Positions 5,472 to 6,334 of a stretch of 6,334 bases of DNA are shown here, piece by piece. The stretch's first letter is position 1. Each line of letters starts with the position of its first letter. The stretch covers positions 1 to 6,334 of the forward strand of contig DCIW01000093.1 of assembly GCA_002317225.1 (NCBI GenBank), in the 5' to 3' direction. The position numbers and the translations under genes were made by a program. The stretch is from Prevotellaceae bacterium UBA1716 (GTDB taxonomy: Bacteria; Bacteroidota; Bacteroidia; Bacteroidales; Bacteroidaceae). Under the pieces are notes generated by a model. That model was given only the letters and a program-made list of their open reading frames with translations, did no database searches and was not told where the DNA came from.

Positions 5472-6334
5472 TTATTTTATAATCGAGTTGATTATTCGCT
5501 TGGCTACTGCGATTGGGTCACCTTCAGCTTCCGATTTGTAAGCAGAGTGGGAGAGTGTCCATGGTTCTTCCATAGCATACCAGTCGATGGTGAGGGCAGG
5601 ATTGTCAGGAGTTTTCCAAGAAGAATTGCCTACAGGAAGGACTGGAAGTTTGCCGTCAAGTTCGTCTTGAAGAACATCAAGATACTTCACCCAACGAGGA
5701 TAATAGAAGTCTTTCAAGAGTCCATTCCACTCCTTATGTGCATAATCGCGAAGACCACCAGTATCAGCACAATAACGATTGCCCCAAGTGGTGATCTGAA
5801 CGCGGGCATTCCACTCATAAAGGTCCTTTTCATCGGGAGTTTTTCCTATTGAACGGGCTTGGTTAATCCATCGACCAACACGGAATTCGGAACGTGTGGC
5901 AAGGAGTGAATCCTGCTTGAGCAGAAGGTCGAGAAACTCTTCCTTATGTGCCTTAAAGGACTTTTTGTCGAATGACTTGAAGTCAGCAACAAGTTGATTG
6001 TAAACTACTCGTCCTCTATCCGCAATAGCTTGTCGGCAGATATCCACAAGGTCGTATTCGAAATTGTTGTTTCCCTTCATATTATCTGCCACGCTACACA
6101 TAAGTATTGCTGACGCAAGCGTGGATGTTGGATCGTAATAGTTTGTCATCTTGCTCCATGAAGATGCCTGGAAACAATCTAGCGATGGACGTGAACAGAA
6201 AACCGACTCGTGAGGACCTTGCTGATTGTTACCGTCGGGACAGTTGTAGATGCCGTCTTTCAATATATTCCAAGCAAAAATAACGGCACTGGCAGGGCAA
6301 TCTTTATCGATGGTATCTATCAATATCGAGGTAT
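5472..6334 (-). CDS. GH89 alpha-N-acetylglucosaminidase (NAGLU family), C-terminal part
   Basis: The last 286 residues are visible; the frame is open to the right edge, so the start, signal peptide and catalytic barrel lie outside. What is seen matches the helical C-terminal domain of NAGLU: RPSLDCFQASSW, YDPTSTLASAILM, EYDLVDICRQAIADRGRVVY, then LLATRSEFRVGRWINQAR, YEWNARVQITTWG and the closing LRDYAHKEWNGLLKDFYYPRW. These align by eye with human NAGLU segments such as YDLLDLTRQA and DYANKQLAGLVANYYTPRW. GH89 enzymes remove terminal alpha-linked GlcNAc from heparan sulfate or from GlcNAc-alpha-1,4-Gal-capped mucin. The active-site glutamates should lie in the unseen part, so activity cannot be judged. 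It ends at TAA 5472-5474 and probably shares a transcript with the acetyltransferase downstream. Confidence 0.9.
   Translation of the reverse strand, partial: TSILIDTIDKDCPASAVIFAWNILKDGIYNCPDGNNQQGPHESVFCSRPSLDCFQASSWSKMTNYYDPTSTLASAILMCSVADNMKGNNNFEYDLVDICRQAIADRGRVVYNQLVADFKSFDKKSFKAHKEEFLDLLLKQDSLLATRSEFRVGRWINQARSIGKTPDEKDLYEWNARVQITTWGNRYCADTGGLRDYAHKEWNGLLKDFYYPRWVKYLDVLQDELDGKLPVLPVGNSSWKTPDNPALTIDWYAMEEPWTLSHSAYKSEAEGDPIAVAKRIINSIIK

Noticed and set aside
5250..5852. Plus-strand 200-codon open frame
   Set aside because: It is antisense to the HGSNAT-like and GH89 genes and crosses the heptamer repeat, which produces a YNLPF-type run; no family features.

Overview
The window looks like chromosome of a gut-type Bacteroidota, probably a Prevotella or Bacteroides relative. 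Three things point there: start codons follow A/T-rich leaders with no clear Shine-Dalgarno, the rarA/hotdog intergenic region has TAnnTTTG-type promoter boxes, and several genes handle host or plant glycans (tandem GH43, GH89, an HGSNAT-like membrane acetyltransferase). The genus is an inference.

Left block, minus strand (about 2526 down to 1): an FlK-like hotdog thioesterase, a secreted protein with two GH43 domains, and the first 31 residues of a flavodoxin-fold protein. The flavodoxin ATG overlaps the GH43 stop in an ATGA, so these two at least are probably co-transcribed. The 85 nt between hotdog and GH43 hold a perfect 19-nt inverted repeat and an 8-nt G run.

Middle, plus strand (2615-3877): rarA (mgsA), a housekeeping AAA+ ATPase, divergent from the hotdog gene. 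Its stop codon is followed almost at once by four near-palindromic 18-nt units set at exactly 22-nt intervals (3879-3962). Beyond them, on the minus strand, lies the probable remnant of a winged-helix protein (about 4034-4321), containing 12-nt and 9-nt tandem repeats and ending in a 24-nt alternating pyrimidine-purine tract.

Right block, minus strand (6334 down to 4331): the C-terminal part of a GH89 alpha-N-acetylglucosaminidase (5' end outside the window), followed 61 nt later by a complete HGSNAT-like acetyltransferase (COG4299/DUF5009). The gap holds five tandem heptamers ending 5 nt before the acetyltransferase ATG. In animal lysosomes HGSNAT and NAGLU act one after the other on heparan sulfate: HGSNAT acetylates the terminal glucosamine and NAGLU removes the resulting GlcNAc. 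Neighbouring bacterial homologues suggest a similar two-step route here, acetylation at the inner membrane followed by alpha-GlcNAc removal.

The most distinctive signals are the 22-nt-period palindrome array, the GH89/HGSNAT-like pair, the heptamer leader, and the flavodoxin start overlapping the GH43 stop.
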